Part shown: positions 17,731 to 26,200 of the stretch, one piece after another
Layout: every line of letters begins with the position of its first letter
How positions within the stretch are numbered: the first letter of the stretch is position 1
From: Bacillus sp. AFS006103
Lineage (GTDB): Bacteria; Bacillota; Bacilli; Bacillales; Cytobacillaceae
Assembly: GCA_002559145.1 (NCBI GenBank)
Contig: NTXX01000027.1
Coordinates: forward strand, 1 to 64,000
Length of the DNA: 64,000 bases
Direction: 5' to 3'
Notes under the pieces: model-generated
Database searches by the model: none
What the model was told of the DNA's origin: nothing
The model's input: the letters and a program-made list of their open reading frames with translations, nothing else
Translations under genes and position numbers: made by a program

Positions 17731-19446
17731 TTATATTGGGTTCACTTTACGATTCTTTTCTTCTAATGTCTTACCTTTACCAAAATAACTAAGGTCTTCT
17801 AAGTAACCCGAAACGCGTCTTATTCGCATAATATTTTGACTGTCACATCCACTACATGTGTCGAATGTTCCATTGGTACCGCATTCACGACAAATGTCTA
17901 ATGGGTAATTAAACCCTAAATAAAAAATTCCCGCATTATGTGCATAATCAATGATGTCATAAAGGGCTTCGATATTATCTAGTGGCGCAGAACCAAGTTC
18001 CACATACGTAATGGACCCCCCATTACAAAGATTATGAAACTTACATTCATACATGATTTTTTTAAATGGATGCAATCGGGAATCCACTTCAACATGAAAG
18101 GAATTTGTGTAATACCCCTTATCAAAGATAGAAGATTCGTACAACTGCTTATCAATATCATGGAACCGACTGGATATGTGTTCTCCTGAGGTTGCTAGCA
18201 AACTCATATTTAAATTTTCCGACCTACTGTACTCATTTATTTTATTTCTCATATAGGTAACAAAGTCTATTGCAGTTTGATAGTTGTCATCAGAACCATA
18301 GTATTTTTGCCCTGTCAGAACTTCTATTGCCTCAGAAAGACCTATAAACCCAATGGATAAGGTCCCATGCTTAAAAACCTCCTCAAGAGAAGCTTGCCCT
18401 GGAAAAGATACACACCAAGGCTGGTATTCATTGTTAGCTGGAAATTGTTGAGAATGTAAAGCAATGGTACGCTGATAGCGATCAAGTAATATCTCCTTCG
18501 TAATATCGGCAATTTCAGTCCATCTTTCCTTAAATCGTGTATACCTCTCTTCTTCTGAGGATGTACTTGATACTTCGAGCGCAATTCGAGGTAAATTGAT
18601 TGAGATATTGGCAATATTTCCTCTTCCAATCGAAGTCGATTCTCCAAACAAATCGGTTATTACTCTAGTCCTGCAGCCAACAATGGAAAGATTACGAGGG
18701 TCGATATCTACGTAAGGTGAACTTGAGCATAGCATATACGTAGGGTTCATCCTCTTGGCTGTACACTCCATTGACAATTTTAATAAGTCGTAATTAGGCG
18801 ATTCCGGATAGAAATTAATTTTATCATGCACTTTAAAAATGATATTTGGTCGAATGACAGATTCAATATAAGACACATCTTTATAGACCCCTAATACACT
18901 CTTGTTAACATGTCGACCAACAATAGTCGTTGACAACCCTAAATTCAATGAAACATAATAACATTCTCTGCTGTTACGTGTAACGGAATAATTGATCCAG
19001 TAGATAAAGGAATCTATACAGTCTTGTAGAATAGCTAAATTATGTACATTAGCTTCAATTGATAATCTAGTGAAAATATCGCTAATTTCTTGGTCAAAGT
19101 TGGCAAAAGCAATCCCACCTGTTTGTTCATTAGCGATATTTCCAATTAAAAGCTGGTAATATTGAAGAATAAACAGGATTTTTTTTGTACTGGACATATG
19201 TTCAAGCTTTTCATAGGGAAAGCTTTCAACTACTGATAAAGTTAAGCAATTATAGGTACTTCCATATCCTTCAAGGTCATGTATATGGATATAGCCCTTT
19301 GTATGATAACCCATTAAATTAGGTTTTATATCCGATAATATATAACTTTTAACTTGTCGAACTCCTTTTTCAAAAATAAGTCCTGCATGACTGTCTCTTT
19401 TGGCTGCATTGTCTGTTACTCGTCTATTGTTTTGAATTGAGTTCAT
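17731..19446 (-). CDS. nrdD: Class III (anaerobic) ribonucleotide reductase, short form without ATP-cone
   Basis: AAGGGGA precedes ATG 19446. The 571-residue protein begins directly in the catalytic region (KGYIHIHDLEGYGSTYNCLT, about 51-70) and lacks the N-terminal ATP-cone found in longer NrdD proteins. SIVGCRTRV supplies a thiyl-type Cys. The C-terminus has the zinc site CRECGTNGTFDTCSGC and the glycyl-radical loop RRVSGYL with Gly547. The enzyme reduces ribonucleoside triphosphates without oxygen after activation by NrdG. It overlaps nrdG by 23 bases, so translation is coupled. Lack of the cone suggests loss of dATP feedback, a feature often seen in phage or mobile-element enzymes; that is inference. 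No NrdR box was found. Confidence 0.9.
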   Translation of the reverse strand: MNSIQNNRRVTDNAAKRDSHAGLIFEKGVRQVKSYILSDIKPNLMGYHTKGYIHIHDLEGYGSTYNCLTLSVVESFPYEKLEHMSSTKKILFILQYYQLLIGNIANEQTGGIAFANFDQEISDIFTRLSIEANVHNLAILQDCIDSFIYWINYSVTRNSRECYYVSLNLGLSTTIVGRHVNKSVLGVYKDVSYIESVIRPNIIFKVHDKINFYPESPNYDLLKLSMECTAKRMNPTYMLCSSSPYVDIDPRNLSIVGCRTRVITDLFGESTSIGRGNIANISINLPRIALEVSSTSSEEERYTRFKERWTEIADITKEILLDRYQRTIALHSQQFPANNEYQPWCVSFPGQASLEEVFKHGTLSIGFIGLSEAIEVLTGQKYYGSDDNYQTAIDFVTYMRNKINEYSRSENLNMSLLATSGEHISSRFHDIDKQLYESSIFDKGYYTNSFHVEVDSRLHPFKKIMYECKFHNLCNGGSITYVELGSAPLDNIEALYDIIDYAHNAGIFYLGFNYPLDICRECGTNGTFDTCSGCDSQNIMRIRRVSGYLEDLSYFGKGKTLEEKNRKVNPI

Positions 19447-19891
19447 ATAAATCCCCTTTAATAACCCGATAGAATGTTTGATTGCTTGAACCTATGTATG
19501 GAAGGGTACTGCTTCTAAGTTCTTTTATATACGGACCAACCTTTAAATAATCAATATTTTCAATTATTTCTTTCGGCACAGCCTTTAAACTGTAACCCGT
19601 GTATAAAGCGATATTAAAGTCCCGTAATTCTTTTAATAAAGCCAATACTTGTTTTGGTTGTAGCAAGGGCTCTCCACCACTTATCGTAATCTTTTTAGTT
19701 AAACTATTAGACTGTATTAAGTTGGCTAGTTCCTCAATATCGTAGGTGATCCCTTCTTTTTTATTCCATGTTTGTGGATTATGACAATCTACACAATACT
19801 GTTCACAGCCCTGCAAATATACTACGGTCCTAACACCTGGACCATCGACGACAGAACCACTAAAATCGATATTATTTATTATTATTTTCAT
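19424..19891 (-). CDS. nrdG: Anaerobic ribonucleotide reductase activating protein (radical SAM)
   Basis: The 155-residue protein has DGPGVRTVVYLQGCEQYCVDC, with the CX3CX2C [4Fe-4S] ligands Cys29, Cys33 and Cys36, followed by ITISGGEPLLQ. This is the standard NrdG layout and length. It generates the glycyl radical on NrdD using S-adenosylmethionine. It is first in the operon and its last codons overlap the start of nrdD. The 127-base gap upstream, shared with the divergent cytidine deaminase, holds several TATAAT-like hexamers on both strands and should carry both promoters. Confidence 0.9.
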   Translation of the reverse strand: MKIIINNIDFSGSVVDGPGVRTVVYLQGCEQYCVDCHNPQTWNKKEGITYDIEELANLIQSNSLTKKITISGGEPLLQPKQVLALLKELRDFNIALYTGYSLKAVPKEIIENIDYLKVGPYIKELRSSTLPYIGSSNQTFYRVIKGDLYELNSKQ

Positions 19892-20018
19892 ATATTGCCT
19901 CGTGATCTGTTATTATTTGTATCTAAATTATAGCGAAATAATAGTATAATGAATGTGATTATAATCAACAAATGGATATAAATAGTAAAAAATTTGAATT
20001 TATGGAGGCAAATGAATT

Positions 20019-20423
20019 ATGATAACAAAGGAAGATGAAGAATTAGTTGAAATCGCTAAAGAATTAATTAAACAACATTATCATTATGGTAAACATCATG
20101 TTGCCTGCGCTGTAAGGATGAAAAACAATTTAATTTTCAAAGGAATTCACTTAAAAGCGAATGTAGGAAGAGCTACCATTTGTGCAGAATCGGTAGCTTT
20201 AGGGCAGGCGCTTACAAATGGGGAAAAGGAATTTGATACAATTGTTGCTGTAAAACATCCGAGTCCCAACTCAGAATCAAGTGAGATAATGGTTGTTTCC
20301 CCATGCGGGGTTTGCAGAGAGTTAATTAGTGATTACTGCAGTGATATGAAGGTTATAATTCCTGGAGAAAATCAGATAGCAAAGAGACATATTCATGAAT
20401 TGCTGCCGTCAAAATTCGAATAA
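20019..20423 (+). CDS. Cytidine-deaminase-family zinc enzyme
   Basis: The 134-residue protein contains the zinc motifs CAE (Cys55-Ala-Glu57) and PCGVC (Pro95 to Cys99), in the order and spacing of small tetrameric cytidine or blasticidin-S deaminases. GGAGG lies 11 bases before the ATG. It is the only plus-strand gene between the island's two main minus-strand operons and is divergent from nrdG. With nrdD and the dNMP kinase it suggests a nucleotide-pool module on the island. It could equally be a detoxifying nucleoside deaminase; the substrate cannot be told from sequence. Confidence 0.85.
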   Translation: MITKEDEELVEIAKELIKQHYHYGKHHVACAVRMKNNLIFKGIHLKANVGRATICAESVALGQALTNGEKEFDTIVAVKHPSPNSESSEIMVVSPCGVCRELISDYCSDMKVIIPGENQIAKRHIHELLPSKFE

Positions 20424-20462
20424 ATGTTCAATCAAGTACCTTAACGACTGCTAAAAACAACA

Positions 20463-20513
20463 AACCATCGTACCACAGAAGTAAACTCCTGGTTACGATG
20501 GTTGTAGTTTTTT
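20463..20513. terminator. Bidirectional terminator
   Basis: AACCATCGTA and TACGATGGTT (20463-20503) form a long stem, extended by CC/GG pairs. T-rich DNA follows on the plus strand (GTAGTTTTTT). It lies between the convergent ends of the deaminase gene and the radical SAM gene and can serve both. Confidence 0.75.
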
Positions 20514-20528
20514 AGGTTGGGATTGTTA

Positions 20529-21095
20529 TTATTTTTTTAATTCCTCTACCAGCAGGTCATCCGGGAAGCCTGAAATGGTCATTTCCCCATCTTCACTTAA
20601 TTTTATTTCACAATAATTGGCATCGTTTGGGATATAATCAGTGTAACGTTCTGTATTAAATATCACTTGCTGATTTTCAGAGCCTCTCCATTGGAGAAAT
20701 GTGTTTCGCTGTTCCTCTATATACCTTCCAGCAATGATGATATCGCTCATAGCAAGAAGAGCTATTTCACTCTCTCTTTTTAATTCATCAATTTCATAGC
20801 CAGTAAACAGGACAACAGATAAACCAAGCTCTTTAACCTTTTCGCAAAGATGAACTAACTCGTCAGACTGATGCATGGGTTCTCCGCCAATCAACGTAAT
20901 CCCTTCAATATCCTTTTGTTCAGAAATCATTTCAAATAATTCATTCCATGCAACTAAGGTTTTGGGATTCGTTGACCACATCTGGGTATTCCAGCAGCCT
21001 TTACAATGCAGTTTACAGCCTTGCACCCAAATAACAAATCGTTTCCCGGGACCATATATTTCACTCATTGGTTCATAGTCATATATATTTATCAT
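20529..21095 (-). CDS. NrdG-like radical SAM protein, last gene of the Ycf46-like operon
   Basis: The start is placed at ATG 21093-21095; a TTG at 21105-21107 is an alternative and the choice is uncertain. The protein of 188 residues reads YGPGKRFVIWVQGCKLHCKGC, with CX3CX2C ligands Cys27, Cys31 and Cys34, followed by ITLIGGEPMHQ. This is the compact activating-enzyme type of radical SAM protein, but it is not beside a glycyl-radical enzyme. It begins a few bases after the DUF1257-like gene, so it belongs to the seven-gene operon. A relative of nrdG lies only 640 bases away, yet in a different transcript. It may modify a protein of its own operon; the substrate is unknown. Confidence 0.8.
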   Translation of the reverse strand: MINIYDYEPMSEIYGPGKRFVIWVQGCKLHCKGCWNTQMWSTNPKTLVAWNELFEMISEQKDIEGITLIGGEPMHQSDELVHLCEKVKELGLSVVLFTGYEIDELKRESEIALLAMSDIIIAGRYIEEQRNTFLQWRGSENQQVIFNTERYTDYIPNDANYCEIKLSEDGEMTISGFPDDLLVEELKK

Positions 21096-21109
21096 TGTTT
21101 TTCCCAACT

Positions 21110-21781
21110 TTAATAAGTCCGTTTTACTAGCATAAGCTTGATGTTTCCTTCTTGCTCTGTTTCAGTCACAGAATATCCCAGCTTTCGAGCCCGGTCATAA
21201 ATTTTTTGTTTCTGATTTTCGACGTACAACTTCTTTTCTTCTTCTAATCTACGCTTCTCTTCTTCTAATCTTACTATAGCATCGTCAATTGTATCCTTTT
21301 GAAAGGCGTCTGCTTGATTGCCCGGAATGGTATCGGCACTTACAGTACCTTTGGCTCTAGCAGCCTCTTCTAATTGCCTACGGTCATTAGCTTTCATGTG
21401 CTCGACTTCTAATCTTTTTCTTTCCAATTCTAATCTTTTGTTTTCTTCCAGCCTTCTTCGATAATCTTTTTCCTCTTGCTGTTTCTGAAGCATTTTTTGC
21501 CTGGCAATTTCTTCTTGAATTTTTGCTAGTTTTTGATTGTAAGCCCTCTTATACTCGATTATCAGTCTATTTTTAAAGCTATGTGGTAAATCATCACTGT
21601 CACCAGCTAAAATATATTTACCGTTATTCCCTTTTGTTAGCGTACAGCGCCTATAATATGAGCGGGATTCAATGATAATTTGATTTTCACTACTTTTATA
21701 AGTTTCCCCCATAGAGTCCAGTGCACGACAAATCGATTCATGATCTAACAATGGGAGAACAGTCTTTATTCTAGCACTCAT
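21110..21781 (-). CDS. DUF1257 (Ycf35)-like protein with coiled coil
   Basis: ATG 21781 follows the DUF2997-like stop by three bases and has CGGAGC upstream. The first 90 residues (MSARIKTVLPLLDHESICRAL onward) match the style of DUF1257/Ycf35 domains, which open with a short beta strand and a helix asking for 'one value, one length'. Residues about 85-205 are a strongly charged coiled coil (RRRLEENKRLELERKRLEVE and LEEEKRRLEEEKKL). In cyanobacteria and plastids DUF1257 genes sit next to DUF2997 genes and functionally related ycf genes; the same pairing here supports the weak sequence likeness. Function of the family is unknown to me. A scaffold within the operon's complex is a reasonable guess. 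Confidence 0.55.
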   Translation of the reverse strand: MSARIKTVLPLLDHESICRALDSMGETYKSSENQIIIESRSYYRRCTLTKGNNGKYILAGDSDDLPHSFKNRLIIEYKRAYNQKLAKIQEEIARQKMLQKQQEEKDYRRRLEENKRLELERKRLEVEHMKANDRRQLEEAARAKGTVSADTIPGNQADAFQKDTIDDAIVRLEEEKRRLEEEKKLYVENQKQKIYDRARKLGYSVTETEQEGNIKLMLVKRTY

Positions 21782-21784
21782 ACT

Positions 21785-21991
21785 TTACCAGCTCCGATTC
21801 ATTTTGTTCATTACAGTGGAGTTCGTATCTGTCTCGTAATAATCTTCTGTTTTGGTCACTGAATTTATTTCATCAATTTCGGCGAATAGCTTTTCAAGTT
21901 CATCCATACAGACAGATCCTTTCATACCTTTTGTTTCAGCAGAAATTCCTCCATCCTCGGAAATAGTAAGAATAATTTGTACTTCTTCCAT
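21785..21991 (-). CDS. DUF2997-like small protein (68 aa)
   Basis: The frame starts immediately after the upstream stop (TAAATG), so translation is coupled. The protein opens with EVQIILTISEDGGISAETKG, the two-strand pattern typical of DUF2997, and then an acidic helix. It is followed at once by the DUF1257-like gene, the same order known from cyanobacterial genomes. At 68 residues it is about the family's usual size. No catalytic motif is visible. It is probably a small structural partner or substrate of the operon's enzymes, perhaps of the radical SAM protein, but this is only inferred from gene order. Confidence 0.6.
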   Translation of the reverse strand: MEEVQIILTISEDGGISAETKGMKGSVCMDELEKLFAEIDEINSVTKTEDYYETDTNSTVMNKMNRSW

Positions 21992-24556
21992 TTACGAATC
22001 CATCCTTTCTACTACCAATTCAGCTCCAAGTCTAAATGATTCTTTTTCAGCTGACTCAAGTTCCTTCCAGAAAGCTATTGCCAATTGTTTAACTTGATTA
22101 TCAACAGTATAAAGAGTTCCTACAGCTGGCAACACTTGCTTAGGCCATCTTCCTTGGTATGCTTCAAGGGTGTCTTTTGTAATTGAACTTCCTTTACCCG
22201 ATCCATTGTTTTTCTTAAACATCGCTTTTAATGAATCATCACCCTTATTTTTATCAGCTGGCTTAAAAGTGAAAATTGTACCCAACTTGTTCAATTCTTC
22301 CTGTTTTCGATTAATTTGATTCAACAAATCATCTTTTTGCCGGTTCAGTTTATTTTCTTTTTCAATAAAGGATGAATCAAGGATTGAAAGCCTTTTTTCT
22401 ACTTCTCTTTTCTTTTCTTCTAGATGAAATAATTCCCTATTGAAGGTATTAAATTCTTCTAATATCTCTGTATTGTCAGGTGCATTCTCATTAATGGATG
22501 TAAAAAATGGATGCTTTGCAAATTCTTTCTTAATAAAGGAGAGAGCCTTCCCTTCTTCCTTTACCTCTAACTTTCCCATTATGGTGTTGAGCAAGTCTTG
22601 TTTACCGACCTCTTCCATAATAGTAGTAATTTCTCTTACAATTTTGTCATATACTTTTTTAATTTCTTTATGCTTTTTCTTTGCCTTAATTTCTAGTAAT
22701 CCTTTATCAATGTGCTTAAAGATTTTGGCAAAGGTCTCTTTTGTTTGGATGGATTCAATTAAATCATGGTGTCCATCAGTTAATTGATCGATGTGAAGGC
22801 GAACCTCGGTTATTTGATTATTAACCTCCTCCAACTCATTGTTTCGCTCAACTCTTGCGGTTTCGCTTTCATTTTGTATAGATTGAATCGCATGATCAAA
22901 CTCTTTAATTTTTTCGCTAAACTCTTGGATTACGGCGTTAATGTTCTCCTTACGTGTTAGCCATTCTACTTCCTGCTCACTCTTTTCAATTTCATTATCA
23001 ACCTCTTCTTTTGAAATCTCTATCTGCCTGGACCAGTCATTTGCTTTTATAACCAGGTGCTCGCATTCGTCGATTTGATAGATATTTTTAGTGGATAATA
23101 ATGCAAGCTGTTCATCAACATTTCGTATGATTTCTTTTGAAAGCATTGATTTCCCAAGGAAAAACCTCTTCAGCATTTGAAAGGACTTCTCAGCTTTTTC
23201 AGATAACGTCTTCTTTCTTTCCTCAGAATAATTTGCTACCTGCTTGATTTTGTTAAGGTATTCTTTATATCTCTCTATTTCTTTATGCCATTCCATATAA
23301 AGTGGGTCCTTAACGGCCTTCTTGTCCCGAACCTTAGGAGCTGCCTCCCAAACGTACGAAACGTTTTTGATAATACCGCTATGTGCAAAGTCCGGCTTAA
23401 CCTTATCCTCCAGCAAGTCACGTAAGCTGGCGGCGGTAAAAGTACCTAGATTAACCTCGGAATAATCCTGGACAATCGAATATTCTGACTGCTGATAGTG
23501 AAGTGCTTCCTGCTCCAATAAAACCTTTTCTGAATGAATATCACCAATTGTAATAGAAGGGAATAACTGCATTTTAGGCATTTTTTTATACATTTCTACC
23601 AAATTATTGAGTTGATAAACTTCTGAAAAATCCATAACAAAACCAAAGGTTTGCTTTTCAAGAGATGAATCAGTTAAGAACAGACCATCCTTTTGGTCAA
23701 CCAAAATGAACGGACTAATTAATGCGTTAAAAGCAAAGACATTTCCACCTTGTTGAACAATAGACCGCAAGAACATAAATTGCCTCTTTTCAGGTCTCGT
23801 AATAATTGTAATATCAATTCCCTGTTCAGCCTTCATGAGTAAAAGCTGTTGAATTCCAGGTATTGAAGTTATGTTATCGAAAGCAATACAAATTGACCCT
23901 GAGGCATCATTAAGTTGATCAAGTATTTGATCCGTTAAAAGTGTAGTCGATTGTTTATTATATTTAAGAAATTTCGGTCGAACTAACGGAAATAAATCAA
24001 AAGGCGGTTCCAGAACTTCTCTCGGATTCACTGTATCTTCTTGTGTCTTAATCTCTAATTCCGCTTCTTTCCAAAAATTCCAAATAAAATATTCATATGC
24101 TTCGTCTAATTGCTTTTGCGAGAGCTCCAATAACGGTTGAAAGTCTTGATTTGAAAACAAATTAGATGTACTAATAAAACCTTTTCTGCCTTCCATGCTG
24201 ATTGGGTCAATTAAAACCATATTCCCAATAAATTGGTGATTTAAACGGATTAAACATTTTTCAATAATAGTACTTTTATAAATATCATAATTTTTATCCG
24301 ATAATAAATATACACGCACGCCTCGTTCAGTGATTTGCTGAATTGTTCTTTGCAGTTCAAAGTGAAGTTCCTCGTTTGAAATGATGCACACCATATGATG
24401 AGCGGAAATTAGCTTTTGGTTCAGACTATAGACGGAGTTTACCTTCTGTATATTTTCTTCTTCTCCCGAATGAACTTGCCATAAGTTCTCTATAGTAGTC
24501 CTTGTAAAATCACGTCCTTCCTTAAGAATCTTTGCTTGAATAGTTTCAGTTACCAC
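21992..24556 (-). CDS. Degenerate tandem PLD-fold protein with long coiled coil (854 aa)
   Basis: The start is a GTG overlapping the previous gene by 11 bases, with AAGGTG upstream. Two phospholipase-D-like units can be traced. The first has MVCIISNEELHFELQ, RGVRVYLLSDK and EGRKGFISTSNL (to about residue 135). The second has GSICIAFDN, GIDITIITRPEKRQ and FILVDQKDGLFLTDSS (to about 300). The HxK(x4)D signature is replaced in both, so phosphodiesterase activity is unlikely. From about residue 430 to 770 the protein is coiled coil (for example RVERNNELEEVNNQITEVR). It resembles a structural, perhaps DNA-binding or filament-forming, subunit. It is the fourth gene of the Ycf46-like operon. I do not know a characterised homologue. 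Confidence 0.7.
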   Translation of the reverse strand: MVTETIQAKILKEGRDFTRTTIENLWQVHSGEEENIQKVNSVYSLNQKLISAHHMVCIISNEELHFELQRTIQQITERGVRVYLLSDKNYDIYKSTIIEKCLIRLNHQFIGNMVLIDPISMEGRKGFISTSNLFSNQDFQPLLELSQKQLDEAYEYFIWNFWKEAELEIKTQEDTVNPREVLEPPFDLFPLVRPKFLKYNKQSTTLLTDQILDQLNDASGSICIAFDNITSIPGIQQLLLMKAEQGIDITIITRPEKRQFMFLRSIVQQGGNVFAFNALISPFILVDQKDGLFLTDSSLEKQTFGFVMDFSEVYQLNNLVEMYKKMPKMQLFPSITIGDIHSEKVLLEQEALHYQQSEYSIVQDYSEVNLGTFTAASLRDLLEDKVKPDFAHSGIIKNVSYVWEAAPKVRDKKAVKDPLYMEWHKEIERYKEYLNKIKQVANYSEERKKTLSEKAEKSFQMLKRFFLGKSMLSKEIIRNVDEQLALLSTKNIYQIDECEHLVIKANDWSRQIEISKEEVDNEIEKSEQEVEWLTRKENINAVIQEFSEKIKEFDHAIQSIQNESETARVERNNELEEVNNQITEVRLHIDQLTDGHHDLIESIQTKETFAKIFKHIDKGLLEIKAKKKHKEIKKVYDKIVREITTIMEEVGKQDLLNTIMGKLEVKEEGKALSFIKKEFAKHPFFTSINENAPDNTEILEEFNTFNRELFHLEEKKREVEKRLSILDSSFIEKENKLNRQKDDLLNQINRKQEELNKLGTIFTFKPADKNKGDDSLKAMFKKNNGSGKGSSITKDTLEAYQGRWPKQVLPAVGTLYTVDNQVKQLAIAFWKELESAEKESFRLGAELVVERMDS

Positions 24557-26186
24557 TTGCTACACCTTCTTTTTTGTCTGCGTATTCTTTAAGACTACTT
24601 GGAAAAATATTTTGTTCAAGTTGTATAAAAGAAATATCCTTCCATTTGCCCGTTGTTTCAATTGTTAAATCATCAAATGGAATCGATGTATCAAACATAC
24701 ATTGATCCAATTCCGCTGTCATTTTAAAATAGAACCATTTACTAGCTGTTTTAAAGGCAAAGTAACGATCATGCGGCCAGTTTTTTCTATCCCATCCATA
24801 CACTTCTTGAAAAAGTTCAATTGTATAGTCAGGATTGCCTAGGTTGATATAATCAGTTGTGACAACAAAAATGTCATCCACCCCATAGTAAGAAAATGCA
24901 TCAGCAAATAGATTAAACTTTTTTGTTTGGTAAGCATTATTTAAATATTTGCTTGAAAATACTAGCTTTTCCGGTTTCTCTGAACCAATGAGCATTTTTA
25001 CGATTTCCCTCATGGAGTATTGCTCGCCAAAACCAACATGCTTACTGCTAATAATATACTGGTTCATGCTTGGTGGCTGGAGGTCAGTCGTTGCCTGTAG
25101 ATTCCAATACTCAACCTGCTTTTTATCTTTTTTAAATGATAAGATAAAGTCCTCTGGTTTCATAGCCTGTAAAGAATCAGCATAATAGGAAAACTCTTTT
25201 TTTGACGTTGTCTCTTTAAGGGCATTAGTAAATTCATCTCTATTAATATAGTCTTGTTTAGCTGTATGACTGATAATAGTTTCATACCAGGTCTTTGCAT
25301 CAGTTTGATTGGCTGGCATGATGGGTACATCTTCTACTACAGTGGGATTAAATGTACCAAAATGTGTATTCACATCCGTTATTCCGACAAAAGTAGAGAA
25401 GTTAAGTAAATCCGATTCATGTACATCTTTATCCAAAGGAAATTCAAATGCCCCTATGTCATGATTCCAATGAAAATTTGCTCGATTTTCTTTAATAATC
25501 TTGATAATTAATTCATTTATATCAAAATCCTCTTGTACAGAGATATTTCTTTTCGTAAAAGGCCGTTCATTTCCCCGCCTAGTTCGTATTTCACCGCTGA
25601 TTGTTATTAAGGAATGCTGCTCTCGTTTCGTATCTATATCCCATTCAAGAGTATATTTCGTTTGTAATTCTCTTTGTTCAGTAATGAGAATGGTTGCGTT
25701 TAGCTGACGATCAAATTTCATTAATCGAAATAAGCCAATTTCTTGACGCAGCACTCCTTCAAAGCTTTTTCTTTCTAAAAGATTTCCTTTAGAAAATTCT
25801 ACTGTATATCTCGTACTACCTTCACGCGCTCTTTCAAAGTGAATCAGCTGCGCACCGATTAATGGGTCATCGATGTACCAAAACTTAAATTTCCCTCTTT
25901 CCAGGTTAGGGTATTGCTTGTCTTTTAGAAAGATTTCGCCGGACTTGGTAATCGTATTGTGCTCATCAATTAGTCCGCTTTGTTTTAAATATTGAATGAT
26001 TCCTTTTATGATATAATCAGCATTTTTTATTTCCAGCTTGTCTCTTAATATTTCATAATTGACACCATGCATCTTGATTTCTCTCATAATAGAGTGTAAA
26101 TCCTCACGATTCCCCTCGAAAACAACCAGTGTGGCTATCGCATCAAATACCTCCACTTTTTCTTCTCTTTCAAATGTTACTTTCAT
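24546..26186 (-). CDS. Winged-helix plus PLD-like C-terminal domain protein (546 aa)
   Basis: The ATG follows GAGAGAGTGATAGACA, 14 bases after the helicase stop. The first 85 residues (AIATLVVFEGNREDLHSIM to SGLIDEHNTITKSGEIF) have the helix-turn-wing pattern of a winged-helix domain. The C-terminal third contains KLVFSSKYLNN, YGVDDIFVVTT and HDRYFAFKTASKWFYFKM. The HDRY block followed by strands resembles the second half of PLD-fold domains in bacterial conflict proteins. No complete catalytic set is evident. It sits between the SF1 helicase and the degenerate PLD protein and overlaps the latter, which points to a complex. A nucleic-acid-recognition subunit is inferred; the precise role is unknown. 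Confidence 0.6.
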   Translation of the reverse strand: MKVTFEREEKVEVFDAIATLVVFEGNREDLHSIMREIKMHGVNYEILRDKLEIKNADYIIKGIIQYLKQSGLIDEHNTITKSGEIFLKDKQYPNLERGKFKFWYIDDPLIGAQLIHFERAREGSTRYTVEFSKGNLLERKSFEGVLRQEIGLFRLMKFDRQLNATILITEQRELQTKYTLEWDIDTKREQHSLITISGEIRTRRGNERPFTKRNISVQEDFDINELIIKIIKENRANFHWNHDIGAFEFPLDKDVHESDLLNFSTFVGITDVNTHFGTFNPTVVEDVPIMPANQTDAKTWYETIISHTAKQDYINRDEFTNALKETTSKKEFSYYADSLQAMKPEDFILSFKKDKKQVEYWNLQATTDLQPPSMNQYIISSKHVGFGEQYSMREIVKMLIGSEKPEKLVFSSKYLNNAYQTKKFNLFADAFSYYGVDDIFVVTTDYINLGNPDYTIELFQEVYGWDRKNWPHDRYFAFKTASKWFYFKMTAELDQCMFDTSIPFDDLTIETTGKWKDISFIQLEQNIFPSSLKEYADKKEGVASGN

Positions 26187-26200
26187 TGTCTATCACTCTC

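Noticed and set aside
20529-21095. Second activator of the nearby ribonucleotide reductase
   Set aside because: It belongs to a different transcript, separated by the deaminase gene and a strong terminator, and nrdG proper is already coupled to nrdD.
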